NCBI RefSeq assembly: GCF_030269925.1
Contig: NC_085132.1
Span: 1,324,501-1,388,500 of the forward strand
Direction of reading: 5' to 3'
Length of the DNA: 64,000 bases
Source of the DNA: Bombyx mori
Lineage: Eukaryota; Arthropoda; Insecta; Lepidoptera; Bombycidae
The notes under the pieces are model-generated. The model saw only the letters and a program-made list of their open reading frames with translations. It was not told the origin of the DNA and searched no databases. Shown here in pieces: positions 20,822-31,554 of this stretch (its first letter is position 1; each line of letters opens with the position of its first letter). Both the position numbers and the translations under genes were made by a program.

Positions 20822-21027
20822 ATATGGATGGACGAGCACACAGCCCACCTGGTGTTAAGTGCCGTAGTAAATGCCGCCACCCACCTTGAGATATAAGTTC
20901 TAAGGTCTCAAGTATAGTTACAACGGCTGCCCCACCCTTTAAAGCGAAACGCATTACTGCTTCACGGCAGAAATAGGTGGGATGGTGGTACCTACCCGTG
21001 CGGACTCACAAGACGTCCTACCCCCCT
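20822..21027 (-). mobile_element. Bm1 with internal deletion
   Basis: GGTGTTAAGT passes directly to CCGTAGTAAATGC, losing about 30 bases. The rest is a headless body. Confidence 0.83.
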
Positions 21028-21366
21028 GTTATTGATGATTTTTTTTTATTTGGTGATTGTAAAATTATGCCACCAAGATTATAATAAAGTCAGGGCGATT
21101 TTGATTAAAACGCGTAGCTAAGACACAAATTACTATAATTAGAAAATCTGTCCAACGAAAAATATTAATCAGAATTTATCTGAAGGGACAACGCTTTCGC
21201 GTCTGTAAGGTGCCCGGCTTATTCTAGACGGGATTTACGTTTGAATTTCTTCACTAGTTTAATATTAGCACGATTACAACGAACTTATTAGAGAGAATGA
21301 ACTCTAAGTAAAATTTATGCATTAAGTAGTTTCAGAGCTATATAGGAAGGCAAGAACAAAGGCTAC
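21028..21366. other. Unassigned sequence
   Basis: No supported feature. Confidence 0.4.
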
Positions 21367-21449
21367 TTTTTTTTATTGCTTAGATGGGTGGACGAGTTCA
21401 CAGCCCACCTGGTGTTAAGTGGTTACTGGAGCCCATAAACATCTACATT

Positions 21450-21846
21450 TGGAGAGATATACGACAAAGGGAAGATCTCCCACCGAGCGGGTGATATTTG
21501 CTCAGTAGACCGACGGACCGAATGTGGTTTTTTTTTTTTTTTTTCCTACCTAATCTGGTAGCCTGGTGGAGCGGCTATTCCAGCGTACCCGTGGCTAGTA
21601 GGTGAGCTCACGGGGCTCAAACCTGACGACGATGCTAACACGAACCCTAGCAAGAGTCGTGCTTCGCAGAATCTACCACCGGATCGGAAACGCGACCCAC
21701 TGAGAAGATCCGGCGAGAAACTCAGTGGGCTCAGAATGTTGTTGTTCGGAACTTGTATATATGCGCTTTATCTTGAAAATGTCGTAAGCGAGATTCAGGC
21801 ATCGGTCAATTATCTTGCGTTGTATGATGGCTACCTGCCACATACA
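21450..21846. repeat. rep-F inside Bm1, itself split by rep-C
   Basis: GGGAAGATCTCCCACCGAGC and GACCGACGGACCGAATG before the inner insertion, then CTTGTATATATGCGC and GTCGTAAGCGAGATTCAG after it, match 24065-24270. The orientation of the parent element is unknown. Confidence 0.78.
21528..21733 (-). mobile_element. rep-C inside rep-F
   Basis: T(21), CCTACC, GAGCTCACGGGGCTCAAACC to CTCAGTGGGCTC. An imperfect target duplication GAATGTGG/GAATGTTG stands on both sides. The uninterrupted rep-F at 24140 shows one copy of that sequence. Confidence 0.87.
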
Positions 21847-22100
21847 ACATAATGCGTCACCCACCTTGATATATCATTCTAAGGTCTCAGTATAATTACA
21901 ACGGCTGCCTCACCCTTCAAGCCAAACGATACGAATGTACCGGACGTCTTATCTTTTAGGCCACGACGATTCCTAGATCCGTTGTTTCCGAATTCCTTCA
22001 GACTAATATCTTAGATGGCATAAGAGTGGTTTTATCAAATAGCACCTAATAAATTCAGCGTGGAGAATATACCCTAGCATACAATAAACAGTAAGTAAAG

Positions 22101-22334
22101 ATGTATCAAGGGTGTCAGTGCATTTGGCATCGCAAGCCGATTCACCGTTATTTAGGGGTTGTTTTTAATTTAACCAACGAAGCGGGGGTGTTGGGTGCCA
22201 GCTATCTTATACACTTTTTACGTTACATGCCAAGTATTCAAGTAGCAGGACCATTAACGAAACATTTTAATGATAAGTTATTTTATATTACCGCTAAGCC
22301 AGAGAACACCCTAAAATTTTTGATGTTTAATTAA
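22101..22334 (+). other. Orphan ORF, 77 codons
   Basis: The product contains PIHRYLGVVFNLTNEAG and VAGPLTKHFNDKLFYITA. It is outside every repeat recognised here and less AT-biased than its flanks. No splice sites, homologous copy or known domain are visible. It could be an exon, a transposon relic or chance. Confidence 0.25.
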
Positions 22335-22350
22335 GACTATTCTATTTTTG

Positions 22351-22618
22351 TTTTTATATCATTATTGTTTAGATGAGTGAACGAGATCAGGACCCATCTG
22401 GTGTTAAGAGACTACCGCCGCCCATTGACATCAACAACGTAGTTACCATCATCCATGAGAAGTAGAAGTGGAAGTATATTTGTTTCATGGCTAAAAGGTC
22501 TCTGCCCGTTTTATTTATGGCTTAAGTGGGTGGACGAGCTCACGGCCCACCTGGTGTTAAATGTTCACCGGAGCCCATAGACATCTACAACGTAAATGCT
22601 GCCACCGACCTTGAGATA
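22351..22618 (-). mobile_element. Two Bm1 3' fragments
   Basis: 22351-22470 is old (GTTTAGATGAGTGAACGAG). 22510-22618 is younger (GGGTGGACGAGCTCACGGCC). Each has lost its 5' body. Confidence 0.72.
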
Positions 22619-22813
22619 TGGTACCATTAGCATATCATTCTATCATCCTGCACCATTTCTGCCACGATACAGTCAGCGCCATGAAATTGGGCCTTCGAAA
22701 CAAAGTTTTAGTTTCCATGGCCGCATTCATACTGTAACTATAGACTTTGACGAGCAATGCTTAATCAGCAAAGCTTAATGATTAATTTGAAGTTTTTTTT
22801 TTGTTGTTCAGTT

Positions 22814-23070
22814 AGCAAGTCGTCGTGGCCTAAAGGATAAAACGTCCGGTGCATTCGTATGTAGCGATGCATCGGTGTTCGAATCCCGCAGGCGGGTACC
22901 AATTTTTCTAATGAAATACGTACTCAACAAATGTTCACGATCGACTTCCACGGTGAAGGAATAACATCGTGTAATAAAAACCAAACCCGCAAAATTATAA
23001 TCTGCGTAATCACTTAACTTCAGGTGGGCTGTGAGCTCGTCCATCCATCTAAGCAATAAAAAAAAAAGTT
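22814..23070 (+). mobile_element. Bm1 head joined to Bm1 tail
   Basis: A complete tRNA-like head and linker to GCGTAATCACT, then TAACTTCAGGTGGGCTG and A-tail. The 200-base body is missing. The break lies in CACT, which occurs at both edges of the lost segment in intact copies. Confidence 0.9.
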
Positions 23071-23369
23071 TTAAAACTTTGTGACATGACTGCAACAGAA
23101 TTATATGAATATAAGCGTTACTTCGCAACTGATAAGGCACGTATTCGTTTGAAAGCCGAATGCTAGATTCCTTATCCTTTTGTCTAGCGAAATGAAGGTT
23201 GGCACGCAGTAATGGTTTATCATCTATTTGGGTTTTGATTTATTGTATCGCTAACGGCGAGGTCGTGGGTTCTAGTCCATTCAGTGATCTGCATTTTCGT
23301 ATGAAAATGGTTGCATAGAATAACCTCCACAGACGGGTTAGAATATTCTCAATATAATTATGTACATAA

Positions 23370-23757
23370 TGCTACGCGCTGGGATTCGGGATAAATAAAA
23401 TTTCACCAATATCTTAAAACTGTATTCAACACTTAGAACACTTAAATACTTTAAAATACTCAACAAAGACTTTAAAACTCTCAATTCGCCTGTTCCGCTT
23501 CGCTTCAGGTGATCCGTTCGCTGTTTCGCTTCGAGTAGTTCCGATTACTTACTGACTACGTGCCATCACTAAAACGCTTTTATAGCCAATACTTCATCCC
23601 AAGAATTATCGAGAATATTCCACACATCTCTAGTAGTAGTTTTCGCTATCTGACAATAGATGGCGTTGTACTTCTCGAACGTCCTAGGTGCTAATAGGTC
23701 CTTCGATATTCGTTCGACTATTTGGCGATAGATGGCGTTACTCTTACCTTCGTAACA
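23370..23757 (-). mobile_element. Solo LTR (LTR-L), complete
   Basis: TGCTACGCG...CGTAACA with the duplication ATAA (23366-23369, 23758-23761). The minus-strand TATA region lies near 23580. Confidence 0.87.
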
Positions 23758-24064
23758 ATAAGCACACGCATAGGCTGGAAAGAGAAAGAGAGAGAGAGAT
23801 CATCGAAATCAATACGGCATCAACGGATGTGCTAGGAAGGACAATAAGATATCAAGTTTAGTTAATTTAATGACTTGGTCGCAAAAGTATTTTCCATATG
23901 TACCTGTTATTGGCTTAGGTACATGAACGTACTGTTCACCTTATTTTGGGTGGTTCTTGGCCGCTGAACATCAGTGATGCCAGAGCCATGGCCTGTTGTC
24001 TGCCACCGAGGACACTTTTCGCTTACCAACAAACTCAATCTTGCTATTGCTGATTCTGAAAGGG

Positions 24065-24270
24065 AGTTTGGGAGGCTTAACGACGAAAGGAAGATCTTCC
24101 ACCGAGCGGGTGATATTGCTCGGTAGACCGACGGTCCGAATGTTTTTGTTCCAAACTTGTATATTATATGCGCTTTATCTTGAAAATGTCGTAAGCGAGA
24201 TTCAGACATCTATCAATTATCTTGCGTTGTATGATGGCCACAGGGGTTTTCATGGGAAGATAAGCGCGGG
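24065..24270. repeat. rep-F, uninterrupted
   Basis: GGAAGATCTTCCACCGAGCG, CCGACGGTCCGAATG, GCGCTTTATCTTGAAAATG. This copy shows the state of rep-F without rep-C. A minus-strand frame (LRHFQDKAH...) reaches about 100 codons but has no known domain. Confidence 0.7.
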
Positions 24271-25300
24271 GGGTTTCTACGTTCTTCCACATGACAATTG
24301 CAAGGTAAAATGTGTTAATTTTGAGAAATGTCATATGTAGTTTTAGGTGTTTAATACGTCGTTAACTTTGTTCTTTCCTTGGATTTCTTTTGATCTCAAT
24401 TACAGCTCCCTTGACTGAGTTTCGTCTGACGCACGCTGAGTTACAAAGAGGGTTGTCGAAGCTGCGGTATTAACAGTGTTCTATATGCCACACGCCGAAC
24501 AACGAATAAGGCCGTCAAATCTGCGGAAGTACTCTATGACAGCTAACCGATTTTCCAGGGGTAAATATTGCAAATCAATAGCCTTTATCAGGGGTCGGGG
24601 AGTGTTATTAAATTACCCCAAGCTGTCGGTAATAGGCACCCTTATTTCGGGTTTGAGTTACTCTTTAAGATATCGTAAGTGATACTTTAGTATAATTTGA
24701 TATACAGGTCTGGTTGGGTACGTGCGGTGTGAATGTCAGATGCGGGTAAGATAATGCGGGTTGGTTGATTACCGTTTTTGGGCAATAATCACACGTTGCG
24801 ATCGTGTAGCTTAGAATCCACTTACAGACCACGGAGCTTTAAGTTGTTACTGAAAATAGAAAATAGCTATAAAAATCAACGTGGCCTTGAATGATAAGGC
24901 CAAATGGATAAATATGTACTACCATTTTGTTTGTTTCTCTACTATGTTACATATCCAATTAATAAAAAAAACATTGTACATCTACTGACCCGGTGATGCT
25001 TCTGACTGCTAGGCCAAGGGCTGTGAGCTCGATATCCACATCAGGGAAACATTCATGCGATGAACAGTTTTGTTTCTTCTTTGTCTGGGTATTTAATACA
25101 TATTAGTATATGCTTAAAGACAAACATAAGTATGTATATCCATTTCTGGTTCCCATCTTATAGGGAATTCTAGTTATAGCCCGGATGACCGTATATGACT
25201 TGACCTCGATTATTATTATTTTTCAAATTCAGTTCTACACTTTTCAAATCAAAATCCAACTGAAGCTTTTTATATTTCTATTACTTAAATCGTTTGTATT
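24271..25300. other. Unassigned sequence
   Basis: A 68-codon frame at 24476-24682 has no recognisable motif. No repeat from this window recurs here. Confidence 0.4.
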
Positions 25301-25493
25301 AATAAAAGAAAGATGCAGCACATGTCCAATATGTAATCTTGAGAAAGCTCGGCAAATCAGAAAGCTGCAGCGTTACATAAAAGCACAATGGCACAGTGAG
25401 GTCAACACGATTTATATTAAAGCTCGGATAAGTGGTAACATTCTAAAGCTGATGCGGCATCGGCGGCCATTCGTGAGATTGTTTGAGTCATAA
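25301..25493 (+). other. Orphan ORF with CxxCxxC
   Basis: The frame reads KERCSTCPICNLEKARQIRK, then a basic helix-like part and HRRPFVRLFES-stop. Three cysteines in CSTCPIC suggest metal binding, but there is no second half of a finger. Possibly a transposon ORF end. Confidence 0.25.
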
Positions 25494-25616
25494 TTTGAAG
25501 AAATCTGTAGCGTCATTGGGAATTTGGATTGATTCATTTTCTAGCTATTGAAACTTTTTAAACTTCTAGGTATATAAGGTTGATAATAAATAATAAATAA
25601 ATAAATATTTACTAAC

Positions 25617-25853
25617 AATCACGCCACGTTAACTGGTCCCGTGATAAGTTCGTAAAGAACTTGTGTTACAGGTACCAGATAACGGATATAAATGTAAGAT
25701 TTTTATTATACACATACATATATTTAATATACATCCAGAACCCTGGAAAAGACATTTATATTTATCATACAAATACCTTCCCTTGGCGGGATTCGAACCC
25801 GCGACCCCCTTGTGTAGTGACCATGTCACTTACCGCTACACCAGACGGCCGTT
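25617..25853 (-). mobile_element. SINE-S copy 1
   Basis: On the minus strand the head has A-box-like TGGTGTAGCGG and B-box GGTTCGAATCC. An AT-rich body follows, then the tail GGGACCAGTTAACGTGGCG TGATTG. The acceptor arms do not pair, so it is not a functional tRNA. About 97% alike by eye to 45111-45356, with the same ends. Confidence 0.85.
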
Positions 25854-25997
25854 AATTATTGATCATTAAAATTTCATAAAATAATTCACTGTGATCGATA
25901 GTAGTGCAGAGTGGTTGTCATTGTTTTCTTTTGAATTATTCGATGGATAAACTAGTGCACGGCTCAAACCTGACGACGTTGGTTCATCACACAATAT

Positions 25998-26072
25998 TTG
26001 CCTGATGTGGGAGTCGAACCCACGATCCTCCGTGCAGCGGTCTGAGCTGCGTTCCTGAGCTTTCCCAGGACA
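25998..26072 (-). repeat. tRNA-like segment / tRNA pseudogene
   Basis: On the minus strand a T-arm GTGGGTTCGACTCCCAC and an acceptor-like ATCAGGC follow an A-box-like AGCTCAGACCG. The matching 5' acceptor strand is absent, so it is a SINE head or pseudogene. Confidence 0.5.
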
Positions 26073-26139
26073 CTTCATTCGACGCGCACTTTCTCAAAGC
26101 TTCGATTTCGTACATCTACTTAACGGCTGTGGAATTCAG

Positions 26140-26415
26140 TTTTTTTTTTGCTATCTAAGCTGAGAGCCTTGAAAGGCTATTTCAGGCAGTAACCTTAACT
26201 AGTGAGCTCACGGGCCTCGAAACTGGCGACGTTGCTAACACGAACCCCAACAAGAGCAGCGCTTCGTAGAATCTACCACCGGATCGGTAACGCGACCCAC
26301 TGAGAAAATCCGGCGAGAAACTCAGTGGGCTGTGTCTGTGGGTTAGCTTACTCGTCGTGCCCCTCGTACCTAAAAGCACCGTTAGTGGATCGGGAGGATC
26401 CGAAATGACGTGTTC
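26140..26415 (-). mobile_element. rep-C
   Basis: From the T-tract and CTATCTAAGCTGAGAG to GGATCGGGAGGATCCG, including the longer 5' part that most copies lack. It ends against a Bm1 fragment. Confidence 0.8.
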
Positions 26416-26424
26416 AGAGCGCCG

Positions 26425-26531
26425 TGAAGCATTAATGCGTTTCGGTTTGAAGAGCGGGGTAGCGGTTGTATAATCACTTAGCATCAGGTGGCCGTGAGAT
26501 CGTCCACCCATATAAGTAACAAAAAAAAACG
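26425..26531 (+). mobile_element. Bm1 with internal deletion
   Basis: GCCGTGAAGCATTAATGC to GCGGTTGTATA, then ATCACTTAGCATCAGGTGG and A-tail; about 90 bases are lost. Confidence 0.8.
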
Positions 26532-26843
26532 ATTGAAACTCACCCAAACCACTTTCCCTAAGCACATAAAGGTATCGAGAGCTTTTTCAGGACACTTGGA
26601 GAATGAATACTTATTAACTAAGCTTAAAGCTGAATTGCACTAGTATTTGAACCTGAGACCAGTTTTTATATTTAGCTATTTGAACTGGTTTTTTTTTTGA
26701 CCACACTCGGTATAACGTTTAGTGATATTGAGATAGTACATGTGACTTTATTAACAACTTGAGTGATTGTATTCACTTTGGGATAACTATTGGTTCCGGA
26801 TATCACATCAAATAGGTCGAGAGCTTTTATAGTTTTAAAATAA

Positions 26844-27262
26844 CTAGAGGTCCCGCAATAGTCGAAATTCGACTATAATTAATTGGAATTGTAAGTTTAT
26901 ACACTATTATGATTATATTTTATACTTCTATAATCACAAATTTCGCCAAGACTACACTATAAAAAATATTAACAAAGAAAAACAATATTTAATCTATTCT
27001 CAATTTGACAACAGACGTCAAGAACAAAAGTTTGACAATAAATACTATGCATGCATGTGTGCGTCAAATACATGGTATGTAGTGTGTGTAATGTTTTCTT
27101 TATTGATTTAATGTATCTTTTATGTATTATTTAAAAAAAATATTAGCATTGTGCACTCCTTCTCTATATTCTCTATAAGTATGGAAAATTTCATACTCCT
27201 CCGTCCGCGTAATTTTCGTAAAAAGGGATACAAAGTTTTTGCTTCACGTATTAATATATAGA
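26844..27262 (-). mobile_element. Hel-4 Helitron, complete
   Basis: Minus strand: A|TCTATATATTAATACGTG...GGACCTCTAG|T. The subterminal hairpin GTCGAATTTCGAC lies before the 3' end. 419 bases, no transposase ORF. Confidence 0.88.
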
Positions 27263-27649
27263 TAAAAGCTGCCTTTTATAATTTTAACAATCAAATTGTC
27301 ACGCGTACAAATCTTAATACAAACTGAGCTATTGTATCAATAAACGTAAGCTTAAATAAATAACATTAGCCAAGTAACAAGACAAAGTTACAAACTTTTG
27401 CTTAAGTCGTACTTAAGTCAATAACATAAATTGCCGCCCGCTTGCTAAGTAATTAAGTTACGTATCTAAACCGATGTTATCGTGCGCTTTCCAAGTTCAC
27501 GAAAAAGTTCAGAAATTAAGCATCTATTTTGGAGCTCTATAACGTAGAGGGGTACATTAGAATCGATGAATCCACTTACCATCTGTTGAGTTGTTAGCTA
27601 TTAATGGCAATGATAACAAAGCAAGGATACTATCTCGTCAACCCATTAT
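27263..27649. other. Unassigned sequence
   Basis: Short repeated AAGTAA/TTACTTAAG motifs lie around 27370-27460. No gene. Confidence 0.4.
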
Positions 27650-27762
27650 CTTTCTTGTTGGATCTACTCAGTCACAATTCCGATCCGGTGGTAGCTTCTG
27701 CGAAGCACTACACTAGCTAGGTCTACTACTACTACTAGTACTACTACTACTACTACTACTAG

Positions 27763-27827
<65 letters not shown>

Positions 27828-27937
27828 GGTCTAGTATTAGCAAATTATCTCAGGTTGAGCCCGTGAGCTCATCTATTCTACCACGAAAATCTAAAATATC
27901 TACCTTAGGCTACCAGCGTATGGGTAGGTCAAAAAAA
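27650..27937 (+). mobile_element. rep-C with microsatellite inside
   Basis: GATCCGGTGGTAGCTTCTGC, then a CTA array, then CTAGTATTAGCAAAT and the tail. The array stands at the GCTAGGGTTAGTGTTAGC position of other copies. Confidence 0.82.
27724..27828. repeat. CTA microsatellite
   Basis: About 35 CTA units with two AGTA phase breaks. It lies wholly within rep-C. Confidence 0.95.
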
Positions 27938-28139
27938 AGACACTATCCCGTGTAGGTTTTGGCTATGCTAAAACCATCATTTTTTATTTCCTCTTTGTCT
28001 ACTGTGACTAGTTGAATTAGATCGCGGCTAAAATCGCAGTAACTATTCAAGCTCGTATTTTCTGTTAGACGTATGTATTTTTGAACGACGTACTTGTCCC
28101 CTTTCGAAAAAATATACAAATCATTTTTAAAACTATTAG

Positions 28140-28258
28140 GTACTGTAGAAACTGAGACCTTAGAACTCATGTCTCAAGGTGGCTAGTCGCATTTACTTTG
28201 TAGATGTCTATGGGCTCCGGTAACCACTTAAAACCAGGTGAGCCGTGGACTCGTCATC
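28140..28258 (+). mobile_element. Bm1 3' fragment
   Basis: ACTGAGACCTTAGAACTC to AACCAGGTGAGCCGTGG. Both ends are truncated. Confidence 0.78.
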
Positions 28259-28748
28259 TTCTGATTGAGTGATTGCATTCGTCGACGTTTGAATGACCAT
28301 AGTATTTTAATGCGTAATAAAATTTTGTTGTATTAAATAAGGAAAATTTAAAGGTTGTATTCAATTTATTAAGCACATTCACAAATGTGTCGGTGAACAA
28401 ACACTTTATGATTTGGATCTGAAATTCGAGGTAGCATTACAGAAGCTAATATAAAAAATTGTTTCGCAAATTCACACGATAATGTTTAAAAGAAAATCGG
28501 ATATACATTACGTCGTATTTATGTTGAGCAAATCGGGACTGTAATCCTTTGGGGTACGGGAGCATGCTTACAATACAGTGATCATGATGGATTACCGGGT
28601 CCGCGCCCCACTCGCTGAGCACAAAGATGTGGAGAGGATTGAAGCACCTTTTCGCCTGGGCGAGTACGGATGATAGAGTGGGCTTATAGAAAACTAGTTT
28701 CATGGCGAAGTGACATAAACATAAGTTTTAATGTGTATCAAATTTACT
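28259..28748. other. Unassigned; 85-codon frame
   Basis: A minus-strand frame at 28446-28703 (LAQAKRCFNPLHIFVLSEWG) is GC-richer than its flanks. The plus strand also stays open over much of it. No family recognised. Confidence 0.3.
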
Positions 28749-28996
28749 TTTTATTTATTTATTGCTTAGATGGGTGGACGAGCTCACAGCCCACCTGATG
28801 TTAAGTGGTTACTGGAGCACACAGACATCTACAACGTAAATGCGCCACCCACCTTGAGATATAAGTTCTAAGGTCTCAGTATAGTTACAACGGCTGCCCC
28901 ACCCTTCAAACCGAAACGGATTACTGCTTCACGGCAGAAATAGGCAGGGCGGCGGTACCTACCCGTGCGGGCTTACAAGACGTCCTACCACCAGTA
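28749..28996 (-). mobile_element. Bm1, headless
   Basis: Near consensus. A second ACTGGTGGT stands just upstream of its 5' end (29006-29014 in plus coordinates). Confidence 0.9.
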
Positions 28997-29051
28997 ACCG
29001 TATATACCACCAGTAAAAGTCTATCAGAGGAAGTGTGAAAGTAGCCCCGGT

Positions 29052-29330
29052 AATTAACAAATTAAAAAGCGGACGGTTAGCGTGATATGGACAAGTAATG
29101 CGTAGAGAGAAGATGCATGTGACTAGGAGATGTATGGAAATGGTTGTGCAAAATAGAGGGAGAAGAGGTCAACCGAAAAAGACATGGATGGGGTGTGTGA
29201 ATGACGATATGAGAGAGAGAAAGGAGTGAGTGTTGAGCTGTCGACTGATAGAAGAGAATGGAAGAGAAAAATTAGCTGTGCCGACCCCACCTAGTGGGAT
29301 AAGGTGGAGACAAAGACGAAGAAAAAGAGT
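29052..29330 (+). mobile_element. LINE C-terminus, second RTE-like type
   Basis: The frame includes REKMHVTRRCMEMVVQ, RGRRGQPKKTWMGCVNDDM, and GIRWRQRRRK. This is the GRP-KTW C-terminal pattern of endonuclease/RT LINEs, with stops inside. GACGAAGAAAAAGAG forms the tail. Confidence 0.62.
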
Positions 29331-29597
29331 TGCACATGCACTGGTATTTTTAGCTGTGTCGAAAACAATGTAGTGTAATAAAGTCCTAACTATCTGTTAG
29401 TATTTCACAAAGTCTTATTACTAGGTCTTGTTACTTTTAGAAGTAATAAGACCTAATAAGAAGTCTTTGACAGGTCTAGTTTATTTTATCTAACAGTGTG
29501 TACTTGACTACAATTTGAGCTGACAAACTGGGTCACACCGTTACCTACATAGACGACCGCATTTACCGTCATGAACGTAAGCAAAGTTTATGTTACC

Positions 29598-29695
29598 GAT
29601 GTCGTTAGACGAAATTAGGTTGAGCCCGTGAGCTCACCTCATCCACACGTAGCTGGAATAGCCTTCAGGATACCAGCGAAAAGGTAATTAAAAAA
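29598..29695 (+). mobile_element. rep-C tail fragment
   Basis: GAGCCCGTGAGCTCACC, GGAATAGCCTTCAGG and an A-tail; the CCACACG subfamily. Confidence 0.65.
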
Positions 29696-29696
29696 A

Positions 29697-29915
29697 TCTA
29701 TAGACATATAACTTTAAGACCTAAAGTCAAAGATTCTTCCTACAAATCAGAACGCATGACTGCTTTATGGCAGAAAGAGATAAGATGGTATTGTGTCATG
29801 CGGGTCTACAATACGCGGTTTGATTTTACAAGTCCTTCATCGTGGAAGTCATCAGAACATATTTAGATATTTCTTTAGAAGCGATGGTACCTACCTGCGC
29901 GATTTTCTTCTACGA
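29697..29915 (-). mobile_element. Old Bm1 with linker
   Basis: CATGACTGCTTTATGGCAG and CGGTTTGATTTTAC keep the order body-then-linker, with about 30% change. Confidence 0.6.
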
Positions 29916-30699
29916 GTTGCATTAGCTAACCACTTTAATTGAATATGCAATTTCGAAAAGGCACATGTCGCATATTTTGTCAAATACGTTTTTTCATATA
30001 CATGTAGTTTTGAGGCTTACCTACATCCATTTTATAATAATTCCAGTAATTTTCAATTGCTAATGAACACTTAAATATATCTCAAAAGTTAATATTTTAA
30101 ATTTTACGCTGCTTTAGAAAATAATCAGATTTTTTCATTTCCTGAACGTTTTACATTTTCAGAGATGTGCCCTTTTTGAAATTGCATATTCAATTGTTTT
30201 TAGGGTTTCACGTGAATTCAGTAACGAATCTTCAAACTGCTCTCTATCATCTTAAGGGATCAAATTCGATGCGCGATTTCAAAATTGAAGTTAAGATCTT
30301 CGAAGTGCAAAACTCATTGGACTTTTGCATCGCACTCAGATAATAAACGATTCTATGTCTCTTCCAGTCATTCTAATTCTTGTTCGATATCTCAAAAATG
30401 TCATTTAAGTAGTTCGGTTGCCTGATAAATGTGGGTTAGCTGGTTTTTTTTTTTAAAACAATTTTTGCGTAATTCAGATATTTGTGCGCAGAATCTCACA
30501 GTAGGAGCGTTTGAGGTAGGGCGAATTGTGAGTCCGCATGGGTGTTCGTATTTTGTCGCAAACCAATCATACATTTGGTTGTGATGGGTAAGATAATTGT
30601 TTCCCAAACTTCATGACTTTCGTGCTACATGATTTTGCGCTATCTCCTCCTGTTATTATGTTAGCTAGCTTTGTAGACTTTAATAGATAAAACAGTTTC
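29916..30699. other. Unassigned; spaced duplicated motif
   Basis: AATATGCAATTTCGAAAAGG (29941) recurs as its reverse complement at 30172-30193 (CCTTTTTGAAATTGCATATT), so 29941-30193 may be an inverted-repeat element. The rest is unique. Confidence 0.45.
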
Positions 30700-30830
30700 A
30701 TAAAAACAATAGTTTAAAAAAAAATAAAAAAATACGCTTTTATAGAAAATCCAACTAAAAAATAGAAAATTAATTTTAATAAATTTAAATTAAAAACAGT
30801 GTAAGAAAAAATGATTTTATTGTAAAAAAA
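30700..30830 (-). repeat. rep-H AT-rich part
   Basis: The reverse complement of 10528-10640 (AAAATACGCTTTTATAGAAA, AATCCAACTAAAAAATAG). A Bm1 abuts its end. Confidence 0.65.
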
Positions 30831-31036
30831 AGCTCATCTGGTGTTAAGTGGTTACTGAAGCCCATAGACATCTACAACGTTAACGCGCCACCCACCTTGA
30901 GATATAAGTTCTAAGTTCTCAGTATAGTTACAACGGCTACCCCACCTTTCAAACCGAAACGCATTACTGCTTCACGGCAGAAATAGGCGGGGTGGTGGTA
31001 CCTACCCGTGCGGACTCACTAGAGGTCTTACCCCCA
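30831..31036 (-). mobile_element. Bm1, 3'-truncated
   Basis: Begins in CTCATCTGGTGTTAAG without an A-tail and ends at ACTGGGGGTAAG. Near consensus. Confidence 0.85.
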
Positions 31037-31302
31037 GTTTCTCTACCAGTCAACTAAAGGTAGTGCAGAGTAAATAGTAGGTTTTAATCTTATATCTCAA
31101 GGATTCGGTAACCGCTTAAAACATGATGGTTCGAATGCCTTAACTAAAAACAGTATTTTGGTTAAGCGAAATGAATTTGTATTTCATGATATGTCCATGC
31201 ACATCACATCATGAATGTCGCAACCCACTTTGAAGCATGAGGTCCCAATTATATTCGATAAGGCCTTTCCATGCCCTGAAATGAATATAATATTATAAAG
31301 TA

Positions 31303-31554
31303 CTAGCTGGGTACAGCTTCGCTAAGTATTTAAAATTAACATTATTGTTTCTCACCCCCACAAAGATTCTCATCATTAACGCCCCCGCAAATGGTGTAAG
31401 GAGTCCAAAACTCATATAAATATTAGCCTATCCATTAATAACATGTATTTTCTATCATGGATACCAAGTTTCAAGTCAATGGGATGCATGGTTCAGTAGT
31501 TATAACGGAACATCCGTGAAAACCACTGTAGATTTATTTATATATTAGTATAGA
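31303..31554 (-). mobile_element. Hel-3 Helitron, longer form
   Basis: Minus strand: A|TCTATACTAATATATAA...GCTGTACCCAGCTAG|T. 252 bases against 215-218 in its two sisters. The extra part (CACCCCCACAAAGATTCTCA region) is internal. Confidence 0.85.

Larger units (their letters stand above)
21367..21978 (-). mobile_element. Bm1 split by rep-F
   Basis: The 3' part is 21367-21449 (T-tract to AACATCTACA). It resumes at 21847 (TAATGCGTCACCCACC), then jumps from CCCTTCAAGCC to the tRNA-like head (GATACGAATGTACCGG...GGCCACGACGA). It is therefore a complete-type Bm1 with a deletion of about 200 bases and a nested insertion. Confidence 0.82.

Noticed and set aside
25785..25853. Functional tRNA gene on the minus strand
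   Set aside because: B-box and T-arm are good, but acceptor arms do not pair and the whole 240-base unit is repeated at 45111.
27724..27828. CRISPR-like or minisatellite array
   Set aside because: It is a simple CTA trinucleotide run without spacers.
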